DNA of 64,000 nt, taken from Limanda limanda. Its lineage: Eukaryota; Chordata; Actinopteri; Pleuronectiformes; Pleuronectidae. Shown here piece after piece: positions 25,603-39,993 of the stretch (positions within the stretch are counted from its first letter, which is position 1; every line of letters starts with the position of its first letter). The notes under the pieces were generated by a model. It did no database searches, had not been told where the DNA came from, and saw nothing but the letters and a program-made list of their open reading frames with translations. The position numbers were made by a program, and so were the translations under genes. The stretch lies in the NCBI RefSeq assembly GCF_963576545.1, contig NC_083637.1, positions 18,377,007 through 18,441,006 of the forward strand, in the 5' to 3' direction.

Positions 25603-26384
25603 ATGATTGCAGAGATCGAGTCCAAGGCTGTGGCCACTTTCAACTCCGGCCAGAGAATAAATCGGTCTGGCAACATGGCTCTGCAGATTTCACAAGGAGC
25701 AGAAAGGTTGAATGCACGCTCCGACTGTATCGAGTGTTTTGCAAATAATTTCATTGTCCTCCGAGAGTCCCAGCACTTCGGAACATGTCGACAGTCTGAC
25801 ATCTCTTGACCCTTGCTGCAGGCTTTTGTTATATTTTGGAAGAGCTGTAAATGTGAGAGCCGAGGCTGAACACGGGAGAGAAATCAGGACGCACTTTCAC
25901 AAGATTCGTCATAATAAAAGCCGAACATAGACGCTGTTTTTGCCGGTGACCTGTTAAGTGATCTTAGATTAGTAGCTCTGTGTTAGGCTGCTTTGTGATT
26001 ATATGCCCTCGGGCGCAGGCCTGGAGCTGAGGACTCGCTGTTTGTTTGTATTTAGAGACTGCGCAGTCGAGTGTGCAAGATTTAAGAGCAGAATCTCGAT
26101 GTGGTTTAATGCTGTTTTTTAACATCGGGCATTCAAAGGGCGCTCGGAGAACGCATAGATTGGCCAAAGCACCATAAAGCACATTAAAATCAGGTACATG
26201 TAAACAGACATTTTCAACTAACCGCTGACAGACAAAATATCCATTCTCTGATATTGTTATTGTACAGTTACTGAATAAAGATTACTCCTCCAAACGAAAT
26301 AATTATTTTGATTCACAAAATCTAGATCAATTTGCATCATTGCATTGATATTCATAGATATAAGCACAGTACAGATGTCAGATT

Positions 26385-26640
26385 TTTTTCCATTAAGATC
26401 TCTGCATTATTTGATGAAAAACAACGTACGTCCCAACGTTACAGAGAGTGAAAAAGAAATCCTGAATCTGCCCCCTGATCCAGATCTATGCCAACATTTT
26501 ATGGGTTCTTCCCTGACCCGCACCACTTCCTTCCACCACATTTCACAGTAATCCATTCAGTAGTTTTTGCATAATCCTGCTAAACAAACAAACACACACA
26601 CACAAAATCTTAGGGGAAAGCATAACCTCCTTGGCCGAGT
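26385..26640 (-). repeat. Dispersed fish repeat, family B, best copy
   Basis: Contains gatctctgcattatttgatg, gccccctgatccagatctat, ttttatgggttcttccctga, ccaccacatttcacagtaat, gtagtttttgcataatcctg and ends gcataacctccttggc. The same ordered blocks appear, partly or inverted, at 7860-7922, 11461-11690, 34185-34380 and 36985-37065. It is a common non-coding interspersed repeat in teleosts; its class is not resolved here. Confidence 0.55.
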
Positions 26641-28701
26641 TAATTGTCGCCCAACCAGTCAGTGGTTCAGTTTCTTGTTTAGCCGAAGCAAAACAGCTAA
26701 GGAAGGATATTATTTACTGTGAATACCCTGAGTATTTGTGCAGTGTGGGACTGACATATGGATGAAGGAGTATTGGTCCCAGCGAAGCAGCATTCCCAGA
26801 CTATGAGCTGGGAACAAGAGGTGCAGTCCACCTCAGAGGAACCTCGTTAGCAGCAGCCAGGAGCCTCGTCTCCCCACGTCCCTCCGCTACCTATCACCGC
26901 CCAGCGTCCAGTTCCTCACCGTGTCTCATGTGGGACGACAGACATATAGCTCGGAATTACATGGTGCAACGAAAACAAAGATGGAGGCATCTGTGTCCTC
27001 ACTTTGGTTCACGGTCATTTGTTTCGTAATCCAGCCCAGGTGTTAGGCCACTCTGCCTCTTTATCATCCATGTCATCACTTGCACTGTACTCAAGGACGT
27101 TCCAACCAACCCTCATAAACACTCGGTATCATCTCGGCCCAGATGCACGAATAAGAGATAGTCGGAGTCGGAGGGAGGAAAGCAAACAGAGAGACAGGAG
27201 GGAAGGAAGAAGAAAGGAGGGAAAGGAGACGAGATAGAGAGACAAACGGTTGCAGCGTGGGAAATGAGGAGGTTAAAACAGGTCAAAGATAAAGTTGCCA
27301 TTTCTTCAGTTCTCTATCACTGGTGTTAGAGGACACTGACAGTGATATGGAGAAGATCTATGAAGTTGCAGTGTACACAAAAAACTCTCAGACATGCACT
27401 GAACTCTGGATAATCTCCTGACATTATCCACAGAGGCTTGTTATTGACGTTTCTAACACGACAGATGCAAAACTGGAAGAATACAAATATTTCTGAAAAG
27501 ACGTGCCACACCACACCACACCAATGAAGATGTCAACTTAGAAAGACTACGATATTCAATAGCTTTTGACGAAAAGGACAGACACCGGGTGTCAACGTGC
27601 TGTAGACAAATAAACATAATTTCTGGAGCATTTTTTCTACTTGATGTCCTGCCTCCTGTATGGTCTATCAGGTGCCACCTCTTGTCTGAAGGTTCCACAG
27701 ATTTTACTTTTTTGGGACCACGTCTGACCCAGATAATCTCCGGCTGCGTTCTTCACATGTAAAAGGCCAAGTCCAAATAATGTCCAGGCATCATCCAGCT
27801 TAATGTCTTGTAATGATAATGTCAATATCAAAAATATTAATATAAAGTTTAAGTCACTAAAAATGAAATGAGGATGCTTTCAAAAACAATGCCATCAATA
27901 GTTTTAGTTTACACAAACTGCTGTAATACTTTTTCAAGGAGAGGGCATATTTCAAGAATATCCAGGAATGTATAGTGGCCACACTGAGGCCATGTTTCTA
28001 ACATCATGACTCTGTGGAGGCCACAACCTCTATTACAAGACTCTTTGTTCTTCTTGTCACTGAAGATAGTTCAGTATGACTGTGATTGTACAAATTGTTT
28101 ATATATCTACAAGGAATGATAGAATTGCAGCTAATTGTATTTTGCTTAGTCAGGTGAAACTTTACTGCCACATTATCAAACATCTTACTGCCCAATGAGG
28201 GTGCTTTGTTTACTAATGCTGACCAGAAAGCTTTACTACATCGATCTCTCCTGGTCTGGCCAACACCCTGTGTCCAGCACAAAGGAATTCTGGGAAAGTT
28301 AATGGCGTAAAGAGGGGAGACATGTCAGAGGAAGCTGCTGCAGAGATTAGGTCTAAATGTTCATTAATTTTCAAGCAATATTGGCACATGATATATTTAC
28401 AAGGAGCATCTGAACACTAAAATAATAGATATTAAAAACAATAGAAAATGTCAGCTTTCATGCGCACACACACACACACACACACTACAGCCATTCAGGC
28501 AGCTGCCAAATAATTGACCTGGTGCTTAGCTTCAGGCCTCAACCTCTGACAGGTAAAGCCTTGTCCTGTTGCTTTGATCAAAGGTTGGTTAACCATCTCA
28601 TTCACAAGCAGATTGATTTACATCAGTGTCCAGAGCAGGTTAACACCTGTTGACACACACACACTGTTTGGTCTCTCAATGAAGTCCTGATGCAAAGGAA
28701 T

Positions 28702-28722
28702 GGGGGGGGGGGGGGGGGGGGG
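28702..28722 (+). repeat. Poly(G) tract
   Basis: About 21 consecutive G bases. Length is likely uncertain because homopolymer G is error-prone in sequencing. Capable of forming a G-quadruplex. Confidence 0.9.
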
Positions 28723-31700
28723 AGCTGTGGCTGGCAACATGGAGATTACAAGTGATTAATCGTAGCATCGTGACCTCGGAGCAGAAATTAAAATTTGAGA
28801 GCCAAACACCTTTTACACATGAATCATTGATCATTGAAACTGCCTGTAAAATATTTGGCGGAGAACATGATAATGCAGAGTTACAGTCTCTCAGAGATTA
28901 ATTTGAAAGTGTGTCTGTCTCGCAATAACACAAAGTATATGAAGGGTATTTTTAATTTAACTGGACTAACAACAATGCCTTACATGCTTGTGTGCTACTG
29001 TATTATAGTTGTAATTGGACAAAAGAGACCAGTTAAGAAAGTGTGGTATTTACACACATTACCAACCTGAACCAACTTAATAACACACTTTGGCCTCTGT
29101 GCCGGGTTGACACACTCTCTCCATTTCTATGTCGGTTTCCTCTCTGTGTTCACATTCCACAATGCAGCAACAACATGGAACCTCTGAGCAGATAATCAGC
29201 CAAAATTACCTTGGACTGGACACAGTCAGCTCAGGTTAGGTTGGAAAACAAAGCATGAGCCCACGTCCGACTCTGCTAAACCTCTCTGGATATTCAAATA
29301 AGAGCTTATCCTTGGCTTATTCTCATAGGCTTGACTCATATAGATTCAGAGAGACATGCTTTCTACCCCTTAGATACCAGCAATTTCAGTTTGTGGTTTC
29401 TATCATCCTCTCTTTCCATAACAGTGCCACACACTCATGAGTCCATCCAAAGAGGCATCATTACGTGCTTAGTGTGCTCACCCTCTCTGAGCCCATTTCC
29501 TTCTCAGTGTGAGATACAGCGCAGTGCAATGTACTGGAAAAGAAAATGATCTGGGATAAAATGGGGATTTCGTCAGTCAAGGTTTTTCCATGCATCTCGG
29601 TCTACAGTTGTTTATATAATAGATTAAATCACTAGACTGGTTCCTACTGACCTTTATGATGTCCTGGTGACATAGATGACGATGGACAGCCACCATTGAA
29701 CAGTGGATACAGTAAGTGCTTTCTGGGAGTCGATGGCCGGTGCATACTGAACTACAATGGCAAGGCCCAACTGCCTCTTTATGAAACCACATTTAAACTC
29801 ACTAGATCCGGATTTTTATCTGGTTCTGCATCAACCTGCACACACTCATAAATATCAGTCCCCCAAACGTGCCTGATTTTGTTCATCAAGCCTATGGAAC
29901 TATTCTCTGAGTAATCAGGGAAAAGGTTGATAATTATCACTGTCACGATGTTAGCAGTTATCTATTTGCATGTGGATTTATTGCCCTTTAACTCTGAATA
30001 ATCTAGTTAACATGAACTTCCTATCCACCTGTAACTTCCCCTTGTCATTAAAATGGTCTGCCAGTAAATAGCTGCTGTACATGAAACTTTCTGGCCACCA
30101 CTGACAGAGAACTTGGTTACTTTCACACATAAGAACTCTCAAGACAATCTGTTCTGTACAAAGTGACGTCCGATCAAAAATAAACAACAGAGTCATCTAG
30201 GTTTTTCAGTTACTGTAGGGTTTCAATTCATTTTTTTGACGTATATTTATTCCACTGGACCTAGATACATAGATAATATAAACATCTGAAATCTTGCTAT
30301 CTAGTTGAGCAGTCACGTTACTGTTGAATAAATCCATGTAAACCAGGCTATGTAAAGGAGATATTGCTGAGGATGTTTACTTTTTTCAAGCTTCTGCTCT
30401 CAGCATCGGTCTGTGACGCGTCTGACGGCCAAAGAGCAGCTGAGGGGAGCGGACAGACCGGAGGAGGAACAGGAAAGAAGCAGGGAAGGAAGAGAGAATG
30501 AATGGCAGAGGAAAAAGCAGGACAAAGGGAATTAATGCCAGCTCCACAAGGGCTGAGGAAACAACGTAGAAACACAGTTGTGAACGTTGAATGTGGCGTT
30601 AGACAGATGTTAACTCTTAAGAGCTGAGGTTTCCACTGTCTCCCTCTGCCGTGCTTTCAGCTGAGAGCTATCCGGTGCTGGAATGGTGTGTGGTGTCGGT
30701 GCTGTGTTTGTTTCTATTATTGACGTAACCTGGGTATAATCAATGACAGATGACAGTCTACAGGAACTTGGCTAGAATGTGCCCACCAGCCTGTTTTACA
30801 CACATTCATACACACACACGCTCAGTTCTTATTATACTATTATATTGGTCCACATTCATACGACTCAAATACAAATCTGTCAGGCTGGTGTTTACTTCTT
30901 CAGCATGAACATCTTACATGAAAACAAAAAGTGGAAAACAAGGTACAAACCTTCAAAATCTGAAATAATCCCTTCCAAGTGTGGATTGACTCCAGAGTCT
31001 GACATCTTTTCACTCATGAAATATCACCAAACTTCTTTGTCCTTCAACTTTTAAGCTGCTTCCTGTTAAATCTGAAGAAATCTCCAAAAATAGAGTGAGA
31101 AAAGTCCAAGAACCACAACTCTCTTAAAAGAGCAATTTTCTCTGACTTCCCACCAACTTTTTCTATATCACTGCAATCAGGCTTCAGAGAGAGAGCGAGC
31201 AGGCAAAGCCTCCTCCCTTCTCCTCCCCTCCCTGTAGCGAGAAACACACTCCCCCTTCTCCCTCATGTCCTGTGTGAGTGTGTGTTTGAGTGTGTGTTTC
31301 CCCTGCCCCCCACACACTCTTACATGCATGCACGCGCAGGCACTGACGCAGACAACAGGCCCTGTCATACCCAGAGACCCTTTACGACCGAAGGTGCTCT
31401 CAGGTCTGATTTCCTCATTCAGCCCCTGAGCAGCTCTGACAGTGAAAGTGGACGACATGTCACACAGTCCTTTAAACCGAGTTAACCTGCAATCAGACAA
31501 CATCCACGGTTACAGCTGTGGCTGTTTAATTGGCCTCGAGAAGGGCTGCTTCACTGTAACTCAGCTAAAGTTAAAGTGAGAGTTTGAGCTTTTTAGTTTT
31601 GAGTAAACAACATTTAACATAAATATCCTGGTATCGCCAAATTACGTATGAAGCATTTATTTCTTGAGTCCAATTTAAGTCCAACATTTCTCCACACAAA

Positions 31701-34184
31701 ACACCAACATCGAAACTTTTTGAAGGTGTTTTAGGACCAGATGACATTTTTTACATTAATCTCTATTCATAGCTATCTCATATGAATGCACATAAATTAA
31801 AAAGCTGATATTCAATGTCTTTCAGTCCATGTGATCTTCCTCTTTTGCTCTGGACACGGACTGTTTACCTGCAGGTAACCAAAGCCTGCTCAAACGTGAT
31901 TGGTCGATTGGCAGACGGACACCAGAAAGCCTCCATCCCCAAAATCTTGTCCCTCCCCTACAGATTCTGACTATTCACATGTAGAATCTGTTCATAGAGA
32001 TAACCCTAAACCTACCTAGAGGGCGTTATATAGAGCACGTTGACATGACACTCAAAATGTCTTCAAAAGTGTTGTGCTGTTACGTTTTACTAGCTAAAAC
32101 CTGGTGCAGCCACTTCTGTAGAAGCTGCTCTTCTGGGACTGGCTGGAGAAAGTTGATTTTAGGGATATGAGACGGAGCCTCTGGGCAATAAGAGGGCGAT
32201 TCGTGCACCAACCCGCCCCCACGCACACTGTTGTCAGAAGGAGCACAAGAATTTCAGCATTGTGGACACATAAGTGAAGTTAATGTAGCACCGAGGGCTT
32301 TGGGAGGGAGACTGATGACAAACTGGCTTTTTGAAGTAGCGGGTATATGGTTACTCTTCCGGTCCTTAAAGCTGCTGTGGATAATCCGGTGAATGTTCTT
32401 TAGAGCCACAATGAAAAGGTGATGATGAAATAACAATAAAGAAGAGCGATGAAATATCAAAGTCAGACTTTTTTGGCACCGGCTCCCTGTAATGTGCCGC
32501 AGTGTTTCTTATCCACAAATCTACAACAGAGACAAAGCAATAGTGATGGTATCGCTGTAATTGCTGATTGGCCGTGAGAGAGCAGCTTTTCCCCCTTTTC
32601 CTGATTGGGGCGGCAGACCAAATTGCAAATGAGATTTTTGATGGATTGTCCCTGATCCTAGGTCACTTTGACCATTTAAACACTAATGCTAAAAGTCATA
32701 ATAGTTAATAAAAAAGCTGACACCAAACCATTTCTCAAAAGAAAACTAAAAGCAAAGGGAATGTGTAATTTCCACTTCCAGATATCCAGGAGATATTGTC
32801 TCATAACACTTATCACATTCAGGTTTTTTTTGTGAAAGCAAAAATGCAGAAAACTGTGCGTGGCACTTTTATAGGCGCCAAATATTTGGTAAATCCCCTA
32901 TGTATGAAAAGCTCCATTCAAAGGGTCACTAATAAGATGCCAAGCCCACCCAGCGGCCCCTAACCCTAACACCTGAGAGGTCGATAGGGACACAGAATAA
33001 TGCTGTGTGTTTATGGTGCAGTCTGGTTGTTGTATTAAACTGCTGCGAAGGTGTCTTGGGATAAAGAGCAGAGTGCGGAGGTGGCGTCTGCACGGTATAT
33101 TTGCATGTATACATCAATCAGGAACTTTAGTACGTAGAATGTGAGCCCCCTGAGACGCTTGTTGTCATATGTTGGGCAATTAAGCCTCGAGCTCATATAG
33201 TACGACAGCACGTGATATGCATCATACATCTTGGCAGCTGTAAAAGTGCCTTTACAGTTAATGGGATGGTTTGTGCTTCCATGCATGCATATGGTTATAG
33301 TGGTTACAGTGCACCGTGACATGCACATGAAAACACATGTGGGTGTGCACGTGAATTAGGCCTCTTTCCCTGCATATCACATACTCTACACAGTCTAGAA
33401 CTACCTGTAGTCCACAGTACATGTGCTTTGCTGCACTGTACACAAGGAAGTATGTGGCCCCTCGGTGCCCATGCAGGCCCAAGTGCACAGTAAACCATAT
33501 GCCACAAGTATTCAATTAAACCAGAACACATGGTATGTGAAATACACACCTCCGCCAGCAAGTGTGTATTTATCTAAACATGGATACACAGTCTGAGCTG
33601 ACAGGATGAGGGAGCGCTCCAAAACAACATCTGGAGCAGCGTGTGTATGTGACGGTGTGTGCTGGAGGTAGCATTATGTGAATATGTGCATGTGTGTACA
33701 TGTGCTTGTGCGGTGACTTGAATGCGACTGTGGACACGGGTGTGTTTGTTTGCGTCTGTGTGGCCTGGTGCCCCTGAAATAGCAGTGGAAACGCAGAGGT
33801 AATTGCATATAGTGGGATGAATGTGCCTGACCAAAATCATTCAGCCCTGTGGTGCTGCGAGACACCAGAGCTGTGCTTCTTATGTACCTCGTTAATAGAA
33901 ACAATAAAGTGTAGGAAAGGGCGCAAAGCACTTAGAAATGTTGATTCTATTTAATGGTGTGATCAGTGAAGTTGTCAGATTTCATGATTCTTGCAGAATT
34001 CAACCTCGTGGAATTTGTTGCTGCTCTTGTAGCTTGTAAAAACCTCGGAGTCACCGCTCTTTGCAGACTTATGGTATGATTGACGCTTTAATGAAGATGG
34101 TTTCAAAGTGGGAGGCGGGGCTCCCCAGGGGGACTCTAAACAGTTTAGGCTCCGTGGAGTGGAAGTGAAAAATGCAACATTAGC

Positions 34185-34380
34185 TATTAGCCTCACCAAG
34201 GTGATTATATTCTCATCTGCATTTGTCTCTGTTAGGTCGCAACTTTACACAAACATTTCTGCACGAAACTTGGTGGAAGGATGTGGTACATGGGTCGGGG
34301 AAGAACCCATTAAATTTGAATAAACTCTAGTGCTGCTCAGGATCAGGTTTTGGATCCAGGATATCTTTCCCACTGGTTTT
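34185..34380 (+). repeat. Dispersed fish repeat, family B, inverted copy
   Basis: Reads tattagcctcaccaaggtga, ttatattctcatctgcattt, cttggtggaaggatgtggta, catgggtcggggaagaaccc and ggatccaggatatctttccc, which is the reverse complement order of the 26385 copy. It runs straight into a LINE fragment at about 34385. Confidence 0.5.
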
Positions 34381-34384
34381 AAAA

Positions 34385-34640
34385 AGGTCTCAGTGGTCTT
34401 GCTGTATCACTGCATCACTGATCTCCTGATCCCACGCTCTGCCCCCAGGTCACTGAGGTCACCCCTGTCATCTGAAACTCTAAAGAGGACAGAGTTTTCT
34501 CTGTTGCTGCCCCTTAACTCTGGAATAATCTCCTGCCCAACATTAGGTCTTATCCTACTATCCACAATTTTAAATCTAATTTCAAAACCTGCCTTTTTAA
34601 TCTATCTAACTCAACCTTTTTCCCTCTAATGATTCTGCAG
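34385..34640 (+). pseudogene. LINE ORF2 C-terminal remnant (L2/Rex1-like)
   Basis: Broken plus-strand frames spell YHCITDLLIPRSAPRSLRS, then after a frameshift EDRVFSVAAP-stop-LWNNLLPNIRS and FKSNFKTCLF. This is the conserved tail after the reverse transcriptase of L2/Jockey-group fish LINEs (RSLRSS, then GDRAFSVAAPKLWNSLP, then FKxxLKTHLF). Stops and frameshifts show it is dead. Confidence 0.65.
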
Positions 34641-36356
34641 ATGTCTCTCTTTTTTATCTCATTTACTTTTATCTTGTGTCTTTTATTGCATCTTCCTCTC
34701 TCAGTTATCACTTCCTTGATATACATACGTACTGTTGTTCCTGTGTCATGTTTATAAAGCAGAAATTAGGCACATTTAGGGAACTGATATCTATGAGTGT
34801 GGCTATTTGTTACAATGGTAATTTAAGGGGGCTGCTGGGCCTTGACAGTGGTATACACTCTACTGTGTGAGACTCTATAGTCCCAGCCTTGAAACTCCTG
34901 CTTTAATAGATACCACTTTGACGAGTTAATTTAATTTTAATTATAGAAGATATCTCTTCCATGCAGAAAAAAGAGTGATAGGGTGAGGGTTAGAGAGATC
35001 TAATATCTGAGAGATATGTATGATGCAACCTGACATTTTAGACTTTCTTGGTAACACAAACAGGAAATCAGCACAAGCAGTAACACTTATTGGGAGGAAG
35101 CTTCACAAACCCAATTCTCTATTTAACCACAAAAACATGAGTGAATGGTTTCAGCTTTACTCAACATGACACCTTTAAAGTTTCCTACGTGTGGGACAAA
35201 ATTTCTTCTCGGCTTCTAGATGTTGGTGGAATAAACTATTGTCGCAGAACCTAAATAACATGTGGACACTGCAGAAATGTGATGCTATTAAACAGGGAAG
35301 TGAAACCAATGAATCCAGAGAACGAATAATAAGGAAACACATGATTTGAAGAAAGAAATGTGAGACTGAGGGTTTTAGAGAAGTAGAAAGAGTTTGTTTA
35401 AAGTAGCCTTGTTTTATACAGACCAGTCTGTGCTTCTGCTCGCATATTATTATAAAATGTGTTTTTATAAAAATGACAGCTCATTGGAAAAACTATTATC
35501 CTTGACTTTTTCATTGTAAGCCTTTACAATTGGCCTAACAACCGTGTGGTCCATTTATGCTGGCAGCTACAAGTCTACAGTGGTTTTAAGACTTGGATGT
35601 TTTTCACTGTGCAGGGAACTGCTGCACACACTGTTGCATTAGTAACAGGAATCTACCGAGGCTGTGATATCGTGATACGAGCAAACCACACAGGTATCAC
35701 ATGATTGTTCAGCTGTTGACAGCTCACAAACTTCCTGACGTGCAAACACGAGTAGCTGTGAAGAGGAGAGCTTGCACACTAGGTTTCCTGTCCTCTGGTG
35801 TTTTTTGTGAACATAAATAATTCAACATTATAACAATAATAATAACAACAACAATTATAATAATATAATACTTTCTATAGCTATATTACTTTTATCAGCA
35901 TGTTGTATTGTGATGATAACAATATATTCATGTCTGCTAAATAAAAGTTAAAAAATACCATAAATATGATAATAACACTCGGCCTGGTTGTGTTGTAACA
36001 CTTTGACACTGCTGGTTTTGCCCCCAAGCTGAGCCGCTTGTAAACAATCAGCCCTGACTTGACTTGTTTCCATCACGTTGAGAAACGTCACCTGTCACAA
36101 ATCCTCCCCCGGGATGACTGAAGGCGGGGCTTCCCACTCAGTTTCCTGTCGTTTCTCGATGCCCGTTTTCACGCCCCCCCCCCCCCCGCATTTATCATGA
36201 CTAAATAATAATATGACAAACCATATGAGGTGAGATGGTGGAAGGGCAGAGGGGCGTTCACTCATAGAGGATATCCTGTACACTTCTTTTATGGAACATG
36301 GAGAGCTGAGTGATTTCCTTGATTTCCTTTAACTCCAGGTTTATGGTGTTTGAGGG

Positions 36357-36360
<4 letters not shown>

Positions 36361-36443
<83 letters not shown>

Positions 36444-36444
36444 G
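36361..36444 (+). repeat. (TG)n microsatellite, interrupted
   Basis: A TG run broken once by GGTGTGTTTG near 36410. Confidence 0.96.
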
Positions 36445-36984
36445 CTTGTGAGGGTGAGGGTATGCAGCATTTTGAAAATTGTAGACTCAGGTGTTAAGAG
36501 GAGGAATGGGAGATAGTGCACTCACCTATTAAAGTAACATTTTAATTTCACATTGATGTGCTGCCCTTTGTGACTACAGCTTGTTCACGTGCACGTTTAC
36601 AGGACAGAAAGACAAAGAGGAGCCAAAATCAGGGTGAAATGTTGACCCTCTGAAAACTGACCTCCCCTCGGCCGGCCCCTCACTAACCTAGATTGTTGTA
36701 CATGACTGTTAGAGCATTTAATGTTTTTGCAGCAGAAAGCCAAGGCGTCTGTCTTCTGCCTCATCATCGTTGCTTGCTTGTGATGAACCATATTCGTTTC
36801 ATTGTGTGCAGTGAATAATGGAAGCTCCAGATGTGGCAGAAGAAGAGCAGAGGTCAAATAATTATTGGATTATGGAGCGTTCAGAAATATTTAGTTCGTG
36901 GTTGGATAGAACTTTTTTTGATCAATATGTTCTATGAGTTTTTTATCAAGATTAATGATTACTATTGAAATGTCAAACATCTGA

Positions 36985-37065
36985 AAGTGATAAAAAAAAC
37001 TAAATGTTCAAGATCTGCATAATTGATTGGGGTGAAAACATAACCTCCTTGGCAGAGATAAAAAC
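36985..37065 (-). repeat. Dispersed fish repeat, family B, end fragment
   Basis: Ends with gatctgcataattgattggg and gtgaaaacataacctccttg, then gcagag, the terminal block of family B. The rest is missing or unrecognisable. Confidence 0.35.
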
Positions 37066-39399
37066 AACAATGTAGGCACTGATGGTCAATTTCTATTGTA
37101 GAGTATCAAGGGTGAAGAGTGATGCATAATGAACCACCTGCTTAATGTGTATTAGACCAGTATAGGCCCTGGCTTTGACCTCTTTAAGTTAACAAATGGA
37201 AGAGAGAGAGAGTCAAACAACAGGTCTTTTCAAAACGTATCCAAGAGGTTTGTAACTGTCCTGTTTGGATCCCCAACCCCCGCTACTGACCGTTGCTCTA
37301 ACTGTTGTCAGCTTATTGCTGAACAGGATACACAAAAACTACAATTAATGTCAACTCAAAAGACATGACACCAGTTTTCTTTAGGTTCCAGGCTGAATAC
37401 TTTGTTTTCTGTCCTTTCCCACTGATGCATTTTAAAGACGTCACCAATTAAAAATCATAACAAATCAGCCGGCAGATGACGCATTCTATCAAACATATTA
37501 TTTTAATACTGAACATGAGTGGAAGAGGAGTGGAGCAGTCACTAAGGGTCAGGATGGAGCTGTTTCAAATGCACACGCAATAAGGAGCTTGAAAACACCG
37601 TCCATGCACCACAGCCTCAGCTCCTATCTTTATCAAAACAAACTGAGGGATAAGGGGTGTGTGGGGGGGTATAAGGCGGCGGCTGTCGTCATGACAACAT
37701 GTACAAACAGAGCCACGCAGCGCAGGTTGGAAACCAGGAAGCAGCTCGGCCCATAGGACTTCCTCAGTCGAGAAGGGTGACATATGACATAAAGCTGAGC
37801 CTCCTCACCTCCCTTACCCACACATGAGTCAGTCTTCACTAAATCCCTCCATTCCTGCATTTAGAACAAAACAATCCCTCCTTCTGCAGAATATGAAACA
37901 TCCACATGGAACATTTCACAGAACTGATGGGAAATGGTGGCAGTGTGGACGAAATTACACTGCAACACTGCCCTCAGGTGGCAGCTAACATAGATGTGCG
38001 GTGCCTCTGTATGCATCATATGGCTCACTCAGCTCAGCCATCTTATAAACGCTCAAATTAAAGGCTAATTTGCAGAGCGTCGCTCAGCTTGATGTCCGGC
38101 CTTAATCACTGTAAGACGCTAGATTAGTCCTAATCGTCTCAGTGCAGACTGAACACATATGAGCCTGGGCAGCAGTTCTGTAGAGTCTCTGTTCACAATA
38201 AACAAAGGACGTGTAGAAACTAATTAAGTTAACTGATTAAAGAAGAATCGCTGATGAGAAATAGCCACGGCAGGAGCTTCTGAGCGGGACACAGACGCAG
38301 AGCGAGTACACAGACGGATGCAAACCAAACATTCCTCAGAAGTGTCTGTTAAAAACCAAATCATATTAGCCGACACACGATCTCCGCTCTTGCTCCCCTG
38401 TAACTTAAAATAAACCATCGGTGTCAGTCAGAATTAATCTGACAGCTGGACTTCTCAACTGAAATTCCACTCGTGTGATGACGGAGATTTAACTCCACTG
38501 CTGTAAGTCAGCATCAAACCCGAGGCGGCTGAGGCCAATCGCAGCGCAGCGTCCACTTCTCACTGGGGGAGATTATGCATCCTCGTTCTGGGAAGTCGTC
38601 TTTGACAGCCCGTCACATGAGGTTTACTCACTGGTGCCGTGCATATGATAGCTATTCAGACAAAGTGTGTGTTCATTCAATCAGAATGAGAGGAGAGACG
38701 CATGAGAAATAAATCAGAGGTAAAGCCGACTTGCAGACACACAGCTATACAGACAGGAGGGCTCTTTAACGACTGACCCTGCAAAGCAACCACAAGCAGG
38801 GTGGCTTCTAGACGACTGCTGCCACTGCCTCCTCCACCAAAGAAAAGAAAAAGAAGAAAACTCCTCCGAAAAATGAATTTTAAAACTGTTCAATGACCAA
38901 ATAAGTTGGAAAAAAAGAGCCTCAACTTACCGGCTATTCTGTCTCGCTCCATAACTCAACGGCTACCTCAAATAACCACATGTAACCTCTGCTTTTTCTC
39001 TGCTCCTTCCTTCCCTCCCTTTTTCTCTTCATGGAGACTTCCCCTTTCTCCTGACTTAGTCACCCTGTCCCCCTCTGTTAACCCTCCCTTCTCTCCTCCC
39101 TCTGTCTCCCTGTGCGCTTACTTCCTCCAAGTTTTAATGTCTTCAGTCTGTCAGGATAACAAGTGAGCGAAGCAGACGTGTGCAGCCATATGCTGGTCGT
39201 ATGGAGTCCCTCTTTTTTTTCACTCTCTCCCACATTCATGTGACGCAGGATTTTATCCAAGAATATACACAACCTGCAATTTTCTTCATTTTCCTTTTCT
39301 CTAGTATTTTCTGTTATTCCCTCATTACTGAAGCTGCCTCTCTGGCTCTCTCCTAGATCCCCCTATGAGTCTCTCTCTCTCACACATACACAGTCATGT

Positions 39400-39990
39400 C
39401 TGTTACATTACATTGACTTATATTGGTTTCCTGGAAACTTAAACCTTAAACTTGACCTTAACCTTAACCTTAACCTTAACCTTAACCTTAACCTAACCCT
39501 AACCTTATAACATGTCTTCAGCTGTAGGGACTTGCTTTGTGTCCCAATAAGGAAGTCCCCATAATGTGTAAAATTATTAAGGTCCCCACAACATTCATAT
39601 CACCTGTATCACACACACGCACACACAGGTTGGCCCAGTTATCATTATTAAGACTTAAGACATATTAAGACAATGCAACCAAACTTTATCATCCTAACCT
39701 TAAACATGACCAATTCATGTCTAACCATAGCCTAAACTTAACCACAATTCACTCTTTAATATCAACATTAACCTTAACCAGCTCATTTGGTCCGGGCTTT
39801 GGTCCCCATGAGGTCCACTGGTCCTTACAAGGTCAGTGTTTAAGGTCCTTAAAATGTAACAAAAACAGTAAGCAGGGTAACACATTCTTGTACTTCTAAC
39901 TAAAACCATTACTTTAACCTAATCCAAATCTAACCCAACCCTACAAGAAATCCTTAATCCTCAAACATCCCTTTGAAAAAGTGAGGACCA
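39400..39990. repeat. GGTCCCCAC-type dispersed repeat block with telomere-like core
   Basis: Recurring gtccccac or gtccccat units (39556-39594, 39792-39812) and ggtccttacaaggtcag blocks surround a (CTTAAC)n tract. The organisation matches a frequent fish repeat full of 'ggtccccacaa' and 'cctaaccctaacc' units. No gene is seen. Confidence 0.45.
39437..39507 (+). repeat. Telomere-like hexamer tract (CTTAAC)n
   Basis: About eight consecutive copies of CTTAAC are followed by CTAACCCTAACC, which is two true vertebrate telomere units (CCCTAA). It is an interstitial, mostly variant telomere-like array. Confidence 0.75.
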
Positions 39991-39993
39991 GCC

